Assembly: GCA_009763385.1 (NCBI GenBank) | Contig: CM019824.1 | Span: forward strand, 108,952,660 to 109,016,659 | DNA length: 64,000 nucleotides | Direction of reading: 5' to 3' | From: Coix lacryma-jobi var. lacryma-jobi | Lineage: Eukaryota; Streptophyta; Magnoliopsida; Poales; Poaceae | Shown: positions 33,620-44,900 of the stretch, in pieces | Numbering within the stretch: the first letter of the stretch is position 1 | Layout of the letters: each line of letters begins with the position of its first letter | The notes under the pieces: generated by a model | Told to the model about the DNA's origin: nothing | The model's database searches: none | Seen by the model: the letters and a program-made list of their open reading frames with translations, nothing else | Translations under genes and position numbers: made by a program

Positions 33620-35647
33620 TCATCCACTTTTTGATGGTACCCAAACTTGTTTGGGTCCTCTCAAGTTAGGTGCAACATACTTTGGCATAGCCTTAGTATG
33701 AGTAGCGGGATGAGTTGCAATAGTAGCCTTAGAGGTACCATTTTCATCCTTTCTAAGCACAATATTATCATCAATTGAAATAGGCTTAGAAGTTTTACCT
33801 AGGGGACATGAATTTGCCATGTGTCCCCTTTCCCGGCATGAGTAGCAACTTCTCTTTGATTGAGCCTTGTCTTCCTTGCTCATTTGTTGCTTCTCATTGC
33901 CTTGCCTCTCATGAGTTGCTTGAGCCTTCTTCTCAAGCTTGGTAGGACACTTCGAGGCAAAGTGTCCCATATCACCACACTTGTAACAATTGATGTGAGC
34001 CAAATATTTCTTCTCATCTTGATTCTTGCTCATCATCATCTTGGCATCTTGGATATGAATTGGATGCCTTGCTCTTCCACCCCTTCTTGTTTTCTTCTTC
34101 TTCATCAAGTCACCATCATGATGGTTGTTCTTGATTTGAACTTGGGGCTTCTTTTCTTGCTCAACTTGTGGCTTTGGTTGAGACTCTTCTTGTTGCTTCA
34201 CCAATTGCTTGGTTGGGCACATAGAGGTGAGATGTCCCCTAGTGCGGCACTTGAAGCATTTGACATGCTTGAGTCTCTCTTCTTCCTTCTTCAACTTGAG
34301 CTTCTCCTTGTTGGGGCAAGCATTTGCAAGATGTCCCATCTCATGGCACCGATAGCACATGAAATGAGATAGCTTCTCTTGTTCTTGCTTCTTCATTTCT
34401 CTTTCATATTTCTTCTTACCCCATCTTTTGCCTTTGATCTTGCTCTTGTTGAAGCCAATGCCACTCCTGTCACCATAGCTCCTTTTATTCTTCAACATGT
34501 GTTCAAAGGTGACTTTGGAGTTGTAGCACCTCTCTAACTTGTTGCTCAAATTCTTCACTTCATTTTTGAGCTCATTGTTCTCCTTCAAAATGTTAGTCTC
34601 ACAAGACATAGAAGTAGAACAAGCATCTATATGTGAAGAACATGGCATAGATAATAGATCATCACAAGAGGTGGATACATGCTTCTTCTCTACATCACAT
34701 GGGTTAGCACAAATATGTGATTGATCATTTGACCCAAATGATGAGCTCTCACTAGTTTTAGTTTCTTCATTAGAAAGCTTCTTAGTGAGAAAAGCATGGT
34801 CTTGTACCAAGTTATCATGAGCAACACTAAGTTCCTCATGAGTCAATTTTAGCTCATCATGTGAACAAGTAGTAACATAAAGTAGATGCTTTTGTTGTTC
34901 ACATGCATTCTTTAGAAATGAGTTTTCTATTGTCAATTTCATTGTTTTAGCCATCTCATTTTCTAAAGCTTTGGTGAGTCTACACACAAGCTCAAGGTTT
35001 GGATCATCACAATCAACAACCACATTTGCAATTGATACCTTGGTGTCACCATGTGACATGAAGCAATGTGGTGTAGAGGGAGAGCTTGTAGAGACATCAC
35101 TCTCATAGCCGTCATCATCATCATCATCAAGTGTGCATGAGGTAGCATCATCTTTTGCATCACTTGAGCTTCGGCTATGGTCACCATCATCCTTGTCAAG
35201 TGATCTTGTGGATTGATCATCATCATTATCACTTGACCATGAGGTGGAGCAATCTTCCACAATCACCAAGTTGTGGTCATGCTCATCATCCTCATGTGCC
35301 TCTTCCTTGGGCTCACTAACATCATCATCATTTGGAGCACTCCCATACTTGTCATTGAGATATTTCCACATGTGATGGGAGGACTCCATATCCATGATCT
35401 CACTAAAGATATCATCATGCAAAGATCTAAAAATGATGTTAGTAGCTTGGCACTCGAGATCTAGGCATTTCTCTTGTGCTTGAGTTAGATTCTTTTCATC
35501 CAACACATGAGAAAAGCCTACATCTACGATCCACCACATTTGAGGGCAAATAAACTTGAAATTACACATCATCCAAGTTTTCCATCGTGCAAAGTGTGTG
35601 CCATCAAAAATGTGTGGACACTCAACATCTAGCCCATAAGTCGCCAT
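33620..35647 (-). CDS. Intact Gag with four CCHC zinc knuckles
   Basis: 675 codons from MATYGLDVECPHIFDG, with no stop. The N-terminal part (FARWKTWMMCNFKF, MWKYLNDKYGS) is the UBN2-type copia Gag core. Residues about 105-200 are very acidic. Residues about 200-430 are helical and coiled-coil-like with many Leu/Glu. Four C-X2-C-X4-H-X4-C knuckles follow: CYRCHEMGHLANAC at about 433, CFKCRTRGHLTSMC at about 463, CYKCGDMGHFASKC at about 554 and CYSCRERGHMANSC at about 600. Knuckles bind the RNA for packaging, and one or two is the usual copia number. The open frame in a pol-less element suggests recent selection or recent amplification. Confidence 0.88.
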   Translation of the reverse strand: MATYGLDVECPHIFDGTHFARWKTWMMCNFKFICPQMWWIVDVGFSHVLDEKNLTQAQEKCLDLECQATNIIFRSLHDDIFSEIMDMESSHHMWKYLNDKYGSAPNDDDVSEPKEEAHEDDEHDHNLVIVEDCSTSWSSDNDDDQSTRSLDKDDGDHSRSSSDAKDDATSCTLDDDDDDGYESDVSTSSPSTPHCFMSHGDTKVSIANVVVDCDDPNLELVCRLTKALENEMAKTMKLTIENSFLKNACEQQKHLLYVTTCSHDELKLTHEELSVAHDNLVQDHAFLTKKLSNEETKTSESSSFGSNDQSHICANPCDVEKKHVSTSCDDLLSMPCSSHIDACSTSMSCETNILKENNELKNEVKNLSNKLERCYNSKVTFEHMLKNKRSYGDRSGIGFNKSKIKGKRWGKKKYEREMKKQEQEKLSHFMCYRCHEMGHLANACPNKEKLKLKKEEERLKHVKCFKCRTRGHLTSMCPTKQLVKQQEESQPKPQVEQEKKPQVQIKNNHHDGDLMKKKKTRRGGRARHPIHIQDAKMMMSKNQDEKKYLAHINCYKCGDMGHFASKCPTKLEKKAQATHERQGNEKQQMSKEDKAQSKRSCYSCRERGHMANSCPLGKTSKPISIDDNIVLRKDENGTSKATIATHPATHTKAMPKYVAPNLRGPKQVWVPSKSG

Positions 35648-35683
35648 CCTCTCGGGTCGGTGAAGACCACAAATGAGAGACTA

Positions 35684-35695
35684 GCTCTGATACCA
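35684..35695 (-). other. Primer-binding site of the gag-only element
   Basis: The minus strand reads TGGTATCAGAGC, an exact match to the methionine tRNA site, two bases after the LTR end. Confidence 0.95.
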
Positions 35696-35697
35696 CT

Positions 35698-38240
35698 TGA
35701 AGGGTCGAGATGGCAGACTAGAGGGGGGTGAATAGTCCTTTTTAAAACTTAAACATAATCGGAGCGGCTAATCGAAACAAATGCGGAATTAAAACTATCG
35801 GTCTAGCCAAGACTACACCCCTCTACTTATACTCTATGACACCTTACAAAAGAACCTAAACAAAGCAAATAAGGTGTCGGGCTAGCTAGAGCTCACCTAA
35901 ACAATTCTAGCTTGCAAGGTTACACAAACCTAAGCAACTAGTACTCAATCAACCGGGGAGCTCCTACACATGCCACTAAGCAAAAAGCACAAAGCCTAAG
36001 CTCACTAGCAATGCTCAATAACAAGGCTACACAAGCCAAATTAGAGAGCTCAACTTAGCTACACAAACTAAGCAATGTGACTAGCAAGACTACAAGTCAA
36101 CTAGTCACTCACGGGATCAACTTCTATGCTACACAAGCAAGGAAGATAACTAGCAAGCTACACAAGCTAACTAATTACAAGAGCAACTACACAAGCACAA
36201 TATATATGAAAGTAAATACAAGCTTGTGTATGGAGATAGCAAACCACCGAGAAGATGTAGACAATGTTGACACGGTGATTTTATCCCGAGGTTCACTTGG
36301 TTTCCACCAAGCTAGTCCCCGTTGTGTCGACCACACACTTTGGTAGTTCGGCGGCTAATAGGCACCACACCTAGCTCGACACTCGAGCGCCGCAAGAACT
36401 CACCCACAAGTGAGGGTAACTCAATGACACGCGCAATCCACTAGAGTTGCTCTTCGCGATCCCCGCGGGGCGAGCACAATGCCCCTCACAAAGCCTTCTC
36501 CGGAGCCACGCACAATCTTCTTGCGGGCTTCACGACGGAGACACAACCACCAAGCCGTCTAGGAGGTGGCAACCTCCAAGAGTAACAAGCACCACCGGCC
36601 TGCAACACGATCACCTAGTGCCACTCGAAGCAATCTCTCAATGCAACGCACTAGCGATCACTCACTCGCTATCGATTCGCACACTAGCAAGCACAAGCGA
36701 GTTAGAGGGCTCCCAAGCACATCCACACAAGCCACCAAGGCTTTGGAGTGCTCAACCACCAGCCCAAGGCTGGTTACCAACGCTATATATAGCCCCAAAG
36801 GCTAACTAGCCGTTGCCCCTTCACTGGGCAACCTGTGCCACCATCGGACGCTCCAGATCGGAACCATCGGACGCTGAGGCCAACGTCTGATGCTTGGATG
36901 CTCGCCACGTGTCCCCCACGTTCAACTTCGGCCGAGCGATCCCAACGGCTATATCACTTCCCGCGCCAGTTAAAGTGGCATCAGACGCGCCGATGCCTAA
37001 CATCGGACGCTCCGATGCCTCTGCTCGATTCTGCGCAAAAACTGCTCTCACATCGGACGCGCCGGACCCTTAGCATCGGACGCTAAGGACCAGCGTCCGA
37101 TGACACACCAGAGAGGTTTCAGAACGCTCCCAACCACATCGGACGCTTCCGATGGAACCACATCGGACGCAGGCCAGCGTCCGATGCTCCCAGCTAAACC
37201 TGCTCACGCCACGTCACTGCCATCGGACGCTCGGACCAGCGTCCGATGTAGCGTCCGATGCTCCCACTGCAACAGACTGAAACTAGGGTTTGCCATCGGA
37301 CGCTCGGCCCAGCGTCCGATGCCCCTCGGACCAGCGTCCGATGCTCCCCGAGCATAGCACTTCACCTCTGAAAACTGCTGATTCCTGCCTCGCAAGCTCG
37401 GCAGGAGGGGAGAGGGACTATACACTAGTTTCTCCCACTTCTCCTCACATCCTTTCAACACGACTTCTTTTCCAACAACTTCTCCTTTGCAAATGTGCCA
37501 ACACCACCAAGTGTACATCAACATGTGCATGTGTGTTAGCATTTTTACAAACATATTCAAAGGATTTTCACTTGCACTCACCACGCCACTCGATCCTAGT
37601 AACATCGCAAAGTTAGATCGCTCAAGTGGCACTAGATGACCGATATGCAAACAAGTTTGCTCCTCTTAATAGTACGGCCATCTATCCTAAACCCGGTCAT
37701 AAACTTCTCTACACACCTATGACCGGTGAAATGAAATGCCCTACAATTATACCTTTGCCTTGCGCATTCCATTCCATCTCCTCCGGTGTTGATGCAACAC
37801 ATGCACCAACCTCTTCATCAAATGATATGATCCACTTCATATCATCACATAGCCTCCATGGTCCATCGATCTTGACATCACTTGCTCTTCACCATCGCTT
37901 CGGTCCTTCGGCGCCAAGTCTTGCTTAAGCCTCCCGACACTCGGTACCAACGGCTTCAAAGCCTCAACTTGCCCTTCACCTTTGCAACCGGTCCATCAAG
38001 CCAAGTCTTGCCTTGATCTTCACCATCTTAGCCACATGACCATATGTCATGTTTCATGTGCATTAAGCTCCTTCTTCACATGTGTGAGCGTTGCAACATA
38101 TTCCAAGCCATTTCTCCTCTATGGCATATGTTGCTCACACATGATCACCTGTGGACTAATCACCTGTGTAATTCACTTTAAACACATATTAGTCCACCTA
38201 AGTTGTCACTCAATTACCAAAACCAAACTAGGACCTTTCA
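35698..38240 (-). repeat. 5' LTR of the gag-only element, 2.54 kb
   Basis: Partner of 27955-30498. A TATA-like GCTATATATAGC lies at about 36782-36793, with the CATCGGACGC cluster at about 36842-37352 upstream of it on the sense strand. The first bases beyond it, CTTCC (38241-38245), match four of five bases of ATTCC on the left flank. Confidence 0.95.
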
Positions 38241-39367
38241 CTTCCCCACGTGCAAATGGGTCTCCGGTTAGGCCACTCGTGACAAAGCCTCTCCCGGATG
38301 CTCTCCGCCGTCTTCGCTATCAAGCTTCTGGTCGAGCCGCAGTGGGCTTGTTCCCTTCAGTATACAGTGGTGGCCACACCACAAACTCGGTTGGTGTGGT
38401 CTCGCAAGACTACAAGCCCCTCTGATGTACAACAACGGTGCGCGCAAGCACCGGTAGATAAGAAGTATGCAAACCTCACTAAACACTAGTTATGACACCT
38501 AGAGTAAGCGCAAAGCGGATGTCTAACTAGCCTAAGCACTTCGCAAAGTACCTATACTAATCACCTAGTATTTCACTAAGCACTTTGGTGGCTAGAGCAA
38601 CTAAATATGTGTCTCAACACTTGGTATACTTCCTTAAGCTCCAACCATACTATTTTGGCCGGCCATGGGGGTATTTATAGAGCCCCAAACAAATAGAGCC
38701 GTTGGAGAACAAATTAGACTTCGCAGCGTAGCATCGGACGCTGAAGTCGTGACCATCGGACACGCGTCCGGTGCTCCACTAACGGCTAGTTGCCAGCCGA
38801 GCATTGTGTCACATCGGATCCTGTAGCATCTAATGCCCCGCCATCTAACGTGTCTGATGTCTACAGAGCCTCTCTAGAACCTCTTTATACTGGCATCAGA
38901 CGTTGATGTCCTATAGCGTCTGATGTGCATTGGTGCGTCTGATTCTCTTTGTGCACCATGCACAATGCTACCTTTGCGTCCGATGTCCTTGGATAGGCGC
39001 GTCTAGTGCTCCTGCTGGCGCTAACTCAAGCTAGGGTTTGCCATTGGTGTGTCCGACGCCTGCATAGCCAGCGTCCGATACAACGTCCGATGTCCCATTT
39101 GCTTTGTTTCTTTGTGATTTCTTGCGTCGTCTTGGTTCCATTCTTGTGCCTTAGATGTTTCTTGATCTTGAGAGTCTTCTACTAAGCTTCAAATATGTTG
39201 CTTTAGGTGTTGATCATCGAATCACCAAGTTGTCTTTGTCCAAGTCACAATTACACCCTGTTGGACTATAAAACAGACACTTACAAATGTATTAGTCCAA
39301 TTTAGTTATGTTCTTCATCAAACATCAAAATCCAAAGTAAAATGGGCCAAGGTCTATTTTCTTTACA
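38241..39367 (-). repeat. Copia E 5' LTR, U3-side part
   Basis: Continuation of 27537-27954 beyond the gag-only element. It carries a TATA box on the minus strand (CTATAAATACC, about 38670-38680) and, upstream of that, a decayed CATCGGACGC/GCGTCCGATG cluster (about 38728-39080). The outer end is placed at TTTACA (39367), which reads TGTAAAG on the minus strand. That boundary is not supported by a matching LTR inside the window. Confidence 0.6.
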
Positions 39368-39785
39368 GAGTGGCCCTAGCCTAGGCAGAAGATGTGCCTC
39401 CTCCCTCCTTCTGGCGGCACGACCCCTTCCTCCTCCCTAGGGTGGCCTGACCCTGCATCCTTGGCCGAGCAAGACCGGCGAGGTCTAGGCCGGCAGGCTC
39501 CAGGCGGCAGCTTCCTCAATGCGATAAGCCTCGACACCTCCCCCCATGCACGAACTGGAAGGAGGAGGCTAACAAGCAGGGTCCGCTCGTTAGTGAGAGA
39601 GGGAGAGAGTTGAGTGAGAATGACATGTAAGGTTCGTTCTACATTTTTTCCAAAAACCACAGCTAGGCAACCAAACGGTCTTCTGCTTTTCTCACAGCTC
39701 CTTTTCCGCAACAGCTCTTTCAAAATTCACAGCTTACAACAACTTTTCTAAAAGCCACAGTCCAACCAAACAGGGCCTAAATCTA
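39368..39785. other. Intergenic piece with a GGGCCTGTTTGG terminus
   Basis: No gene. The right part read on the minus strand starts TTAGGCCCTGTTTGGTTGGA, the kind of terminus seen on many small grass hAT/PIF-type transposons. A related CCAACCAAACnG-like word recurs near 39668, but in the same orientation, so a matching inverted end was not found. The left part is GC-rich. Confidence 0.3.
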
Positions 39786-41956
39786 TAGCCCCGCACACTT
39801 CGTGTACAACCAGCAAAAAACCAATGGAAGGGAGCTTCAGGTACAATTCCTATGTGCACGTAGCAAAATACTTGAATTGATTTTCTCTGCAAAGGCTGAT
39901 AGGTCCCACGTATTGATGATCTCGATTTGTGTGCAACTATAGTTGTCCATCGGGCCGGGCCGGCATGGCCCGCGTGCCTCCAGCCTAGGCACGGGCCCAT
40001 GGGCCTATTTCTATGTCGGGCCGGCCCACCAAGCACGGTCATTTTCAGGATTCGGGTTGGCCCGAGGCCCACACAGAGAGGGAACGGGAGAGTAGATGCG
40101 GAGAGGTAGAGAGGAACGAGCCGCCGCCGCCGCCGACTTGCCATAACTCGAGCCGGTGTCGCGCTCGCTGGAGGCGGCTCGCGCTGGAGGAGGCCATGCT
40201 TGTGCCGCGGTGAAGGAGGCACAGTCGCCGACTCGCCGTCGCCCGAGTCGAGGAGAGAGCCGAAGGAGGACGAGCTCCAACAGCGCGCTCCCCTCATCGA
40301 CGACGGCACGCGACAATAGCCCCGATGACGCGCTTGTGGCGAGAGAAGGAGGCGCCTCACCATGGCCGACGGCGCAGAGGAAGAGGCCCTTCGCCTCGCA
40401 CGCGCGGAGGAAGATGCTGACTAGCCGAGGGGGCCGCGCGCCCGCCGGTGCTCATGGGGGAGGTTGCAAGGGAAGAGGAAGAGAGAGAGGAGGAGGCATG
40501 GGCGTCCGCGCTCGGCCGCTCGAGAGAAGGGGTGGGGGCGTGGGGCATCTTGGCTCGAGCGCTGGCTGACTGCGCGTGCGACCGTGGGTTGGGGACTGGG
40601 GGAGGTCAGGAGACGGGAGGAAAGGGATTTATGGTTTGGGGAGCAGGCCGGGCCACCACCGGGCCTGCTACTGAAGTCAGGCCGTGCTCGTGCCAGCCCA
40701 CGAGCCTAATGGGGGGCCAGGCACGACCTATGGCAGCGGGCCAGCCAGCCCAGGCCCAAGGTCCTCCAAGCCGAGCCATGCGTGTGCCGTGCTTTTTTTC
40801 GCCTATCTTTGGAACCTGCGTGTGAACAGTAGCAGAAACTGTATCCTCTCCTGGATCGAGAACAGCCGCGCGTAGCAGCAGCCACCCGGCGCCCGTACCA
40901 ACCTAGCAGGTTTTGTAGATGAAAATGACACCACCTCCGATTCTGCGCATCACTCCGTCTTGGACTCGATGGAGTCAATTGCTCAGCACGCAACAAATTT
41001 GGTGAGACCGACTCGATCTCACGAGGTTGATGAAACGACTTGACGGACGGCGGCAGTTGCGTCGAACCAACAGGGAATAAAACGCTAATATTTTTCTTTT
41101 CACTCCACTATATCAGGAGAGTTTAAAGAACAAAAGAATATAATAAGTCATCCAACTCTTCCCGTATAGCTTACAATATATATTTATAAAATAAATTGAC
41201 TGTTAAATATATAACCCGGACCGTGGTCGGGAGACGTCCCCAGAGGACTCCCGTTAAAATTCAAATCATATTACATAAGAGGGGAAAGGCATTAAATAAT
41301 TCAGGAATCTGGTGGAAAAGGGAATATTTCACGTCCAGACATTATAGAAACTAAAATGTTATTGTCTGCAAAGTGTATGGAAATAACAAATTTAAAAACT
41401 AAGAACAAAACCAAATATGCTTGCCAATCCTACTGGTTGAGGTAACATTTTGACTGCAGTTGAAGTTGATGGATGAACCTCGCAACAATTGCAAAAAAAA
41501 AAAAACTCCAACATGTTTAGTATAGCCAATCATCCACATAATGTATATATGATTGTGATGATATCAAGCGAACCACAAGTAACCTAAAAGCATCCTGGAC
41601 TCGGAGCTCAATCCTGGACTCGGAGCTCAATGGTGTGACAGATGAACCCCAACCTGGGCGCTGCATGTGAATAGCAGTTCTGTAACTGTAACATGGAAAC
41701 AGATGAGGCCATCCTGGGCTGCATGTGAATAGCAGTCCTGCAACATGGAATCAAAATTGCATTCAGTTTTTTTATTTACCATACATAGAGATCCCATTTA
41801 TGAACTGTACAAGACAATGCTTTTAATAGTAAAAAAAAACAACATCAAGGTACCTCACATGGCATGTGAATGTACTAGTACACTTGCCAGCCATCAAATC
41901 AGCCGTCTTTCAACACTACAAAGCAACTCAAGATTCATGAACCTTTGGTAAGCCGA
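39786..41956. other. Intergenic region with a GC-rich island
   Basis: From about 39940 to 40800 the DNA is very GC-rich. It is bounded by GGGCCGGGCCGGC words on the left and GCAGGCCGGGCC / CCAGCCCACGAGCC words on the right, as in some nonautonomous hAT-like elements of grasses. Its many overlapping frames show no known domain. From about 41000 the DNA is AT-rich, with a 19-bp direct duplication near 41592-41630, and leads into the 3' end of the WD40 gene. No other gene is seen. Confidence 0.45.
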
Positions 41957-44900
41957 TCACAACTGAAATGTACCCAACTCCTGGTCATGCCTCATAAGTT
42001 TGATAGTCTTTCCACCAACCCAATCAAGGTGGTATGAAAGGTCAAGATTATGAAGCAACAACTTCAGATTATCCGCCTCGCTTAGTTCCTTTGTCTTCTT
42101 TGGAGAGTCCAGAAGGCCAGAACCATATTAGTTATATAATACGGCAGAGCAACACTAACAGGAGTATTATTTGGAAAGCAAAGGTGAGAACTGCATATAA
42201 ATGTATAACTGTAGTTTCTTAACTATTAAACCAATCAAACCAGTAGACAACAAATGATTTAATAAGAGAAGACCAAATGGAAGAAAAATTATGTAAACAA
42301 AAGAACTTTATCTTTCCAGAAGACTATTTTCTTCATATTCAATTCCCTTGCTTTCTGGAGCAAAATAGGCTGTTTAGGATAAAATGGATGCATGGTATTG
42401 CCAGTTGCTTTCCCAGTAGTTTCCTTTTTGCCATCTAAAGTAGGCAAACCAAACCACTCTTAAGACAAAATTGACTTCTCCAGTTGGTTCCATCTTCAAC
42501 TAGTTTTGACAATTTTAAAATTCATATTGATTCTTATTTTAACAAGCAAATAAACCAGATTAAGAATGCTCAGCTTCCCCCAAAAACAAATTCCTCTTGT
42601 CTGTACTGCCCGCATGCCCCTCTGATCTTCACCCCCAAACCCCTCATTGGACATCACTACTGGGATGCGGCTACCAACCAGGCATGTTTGGATGCGGCCG
42701 TGGCCTGGGAGCATCCGCCAGGCATGTGCATCCAACCCCAGGCACCCAAAATCGAACGGGCATGCATAAGTGAAACTGAAGAAAATCTCTAGTCCATGAA
42801 CTAATAAAACTAACAGGACTCATAAGATGCAAAATAACACAATAAAAATGCCTTATACAATATAATATCAGAGAAGGAAATAATAACAAATATACCTCTG
42901 ACCTTCCATGTTTATCATGTCCTAAAATGCTAGATATTATACTTAAGCGAGCAGAGTTAGGTGAAAATCCTTCCCATGGAGGAACATAGATAAGCTTTGT
43001 GCATTGAATAGGAGTAAGGCTTCTGCTCAGCCTCTCCCACCAGGCACTACCTAATGACCACCATCTTACCATCAATCCATTCTCAGAGAAGGCAACCAGA
43101 CCCTAGAAAAAAATTTAAAGGGGTCAAGTTAGAAGCTTCAGTTGATATAAATAGAAAAATATGTTTTGCAACCACAATCATGGGTAAATATAATGAGCAA
43201 GAGGATTGTTATGTCGAGCCATGTCGGGCTCAGCAGGCGCCAGGCCCATTAGTGGGCTAGTTACCTTAATTATCCTATATTATTTATATTTCCTTAAATA
43301 GTTTAGTTATTCCCTAAAAATAGGGTCCCATAGGCTATATATATCTGTAACGTCGATTGATGAAAAATTAAGCAAGAGCAATCATATTTGCTCGGCTTCC
43401 TCTAGGGAGCCGGGAGACCCAACCCTAACCCTAGCCGCTGCCGTCGCTTCTGCTGTGAACAGTACATGCGGGTACTGTAGCACAGCCGCCCACACGCACC
43501 TTCTCCTCCCTTTCTCACGCGCGCCAGCAGCGGCGGCCACGGCGCCCCAACGCCGGCGTTGTCCTCAACCTCCTCATCATCCCTACACCATACGCAATCT
43601 TGCCATGGCGCCCCAACGCCGGCGTTGTCCTCAACCTCCTCCTCATCATCCCTACGCCCTGCGCAATCTCCCCGGTAGGATCAGGAATCTTATCAATCTG
43701 GTATCGGCTATGTCCGGGTCGATCCCTTTGTCCGGCTCGCCATCGCCGCCGCGGACAACCACGCCGCTGCCCACCACCATGCCGACACCACCGGCCACCA
43801 CCTTGCCGCCGCCGCTGGGCACCACCCTACCCGTGGTGTGTTCCTCTTCGCCAGCCCCGATCGTCTCCGCTGCACCGGTCGCCTTACCCCCGAGCAGCTG
43901 ACGGTGGCCGTCCTGGAGCTAGGACAGGCTGTGGCGGGCATCAGGGCCTTCCTCGTCGGGCACCATGCGCCGCAACCACAGCCGCAGCTCCCACCACCGC
44001 CGCCGCAGCTCCACCAGCAACTCCCCCATCCGCTGTCGCCACCATCCGCACCTGTGGCGCCCCCCATCTCCTACCAGTACGGGATGCCATCCGACAGGAC
44101 CAGCGCGACCACCTTCCAAGTCGCGCCGTCACCGCTCCCGGCTTGGGCCCTCGGTTCATCGGCGCCCATCTACACGTCAGCGAGTCCTCAGCCGCACCTA
44201 CCGCCGGCCCCGACCACCGGAGCCGTCGGGGCCTATGGCGGTCTCCCGACCTCAGGCGTCCTCTACGGCGGCGTGGACGGCCCCCTCTTCCATGGAGGCA
44301 GCCTGCTGCCGCCATACTCGGCCGCCTCACCGTTGCGGGACAGCACGGGGGCAGCGCCCCTTGCGGCCGGACAGGTTCCACCTCCGCCCAAATTCTACAA
44401 GCTGGAGTTCACCACCTACGACAACACCGTCGACCCCCTGAACTGGCTTAATCAATGTGAGCAATTCTTTCGGGGTCTGCGCACCCTGGCATCCGACCTT
44501 ACCTGGCTCGCCTCCTACCATCTCAGGGGGGTGGCCCAGACGTGGTACTACGCCCTCGAGCAGGACGAGGGCATGCCTACCTGGGACCATTTCAAGGAGC
44601 TGTGCCACCTTCGTTTTGGACCTGCGATTCGTGGCTCCCGTCTGGCTGAGCTTGGCCGGCTGCCCTTCTTGTCGACGGTCCAGGACTACTCCGACCGCTT
44701 CAACGCAATCTTGTGCCACACGCACAATTTGTCGGGCCCCAGAAGGCAGACTTGTTTGTTGGCGGTCTTCCTGAACACATCATGGTGGACGTCGAGCTGC
44801 GCGAGCCTCAGGACCTTCAGACAGCTATGCACCTCGCTTGGGCCTTCGAGCGTCACGTTGCCGCCATGCCTCCAGTTGCAGGCCCGCTCATGGCGCCTCC

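Larger units (their letters stand above)
27955..38240 (-). mobile_element. Young gag-only LTR retroelement, 10.3 kb
   Basis: Two direct LTRs (27955-30498 and 35698-38240), each beginning TGAAGGGTCGAG on the plus strand and ending GGACCTTTCA, enclose 5.2 kb. Sense is the minus strand: the primer-binding site is at 35684-35695 and the polypurine tract AAAAAGGGGGAGAT at 30499-30512. The only long frame is Gag (35647-33620). No protease, RT, RNase H or integrase motif is visible. By eye the LTRs differ by eight substitutions and one indel in 2.54 kb. Such elements (described in plants as TR-GAG or large nonautonomous types) rely on enzymes of autonomous copia elements. Confidence 0.92.

Noticed and set aside
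39734..40363. 209-codon minus-strand frame and several overlapping plus-strand frames
   Set aside because: All lie in one GC-rich island where every frame is open by chance. No motif or homology is recognisable.
43600..44451. 283-codon plus-strand frame
   Set aside because: It overlaps the Gag of the small gypsy-type element in another frame and is Arg/Pro/Ser-rich noise from GC-rich DNA.
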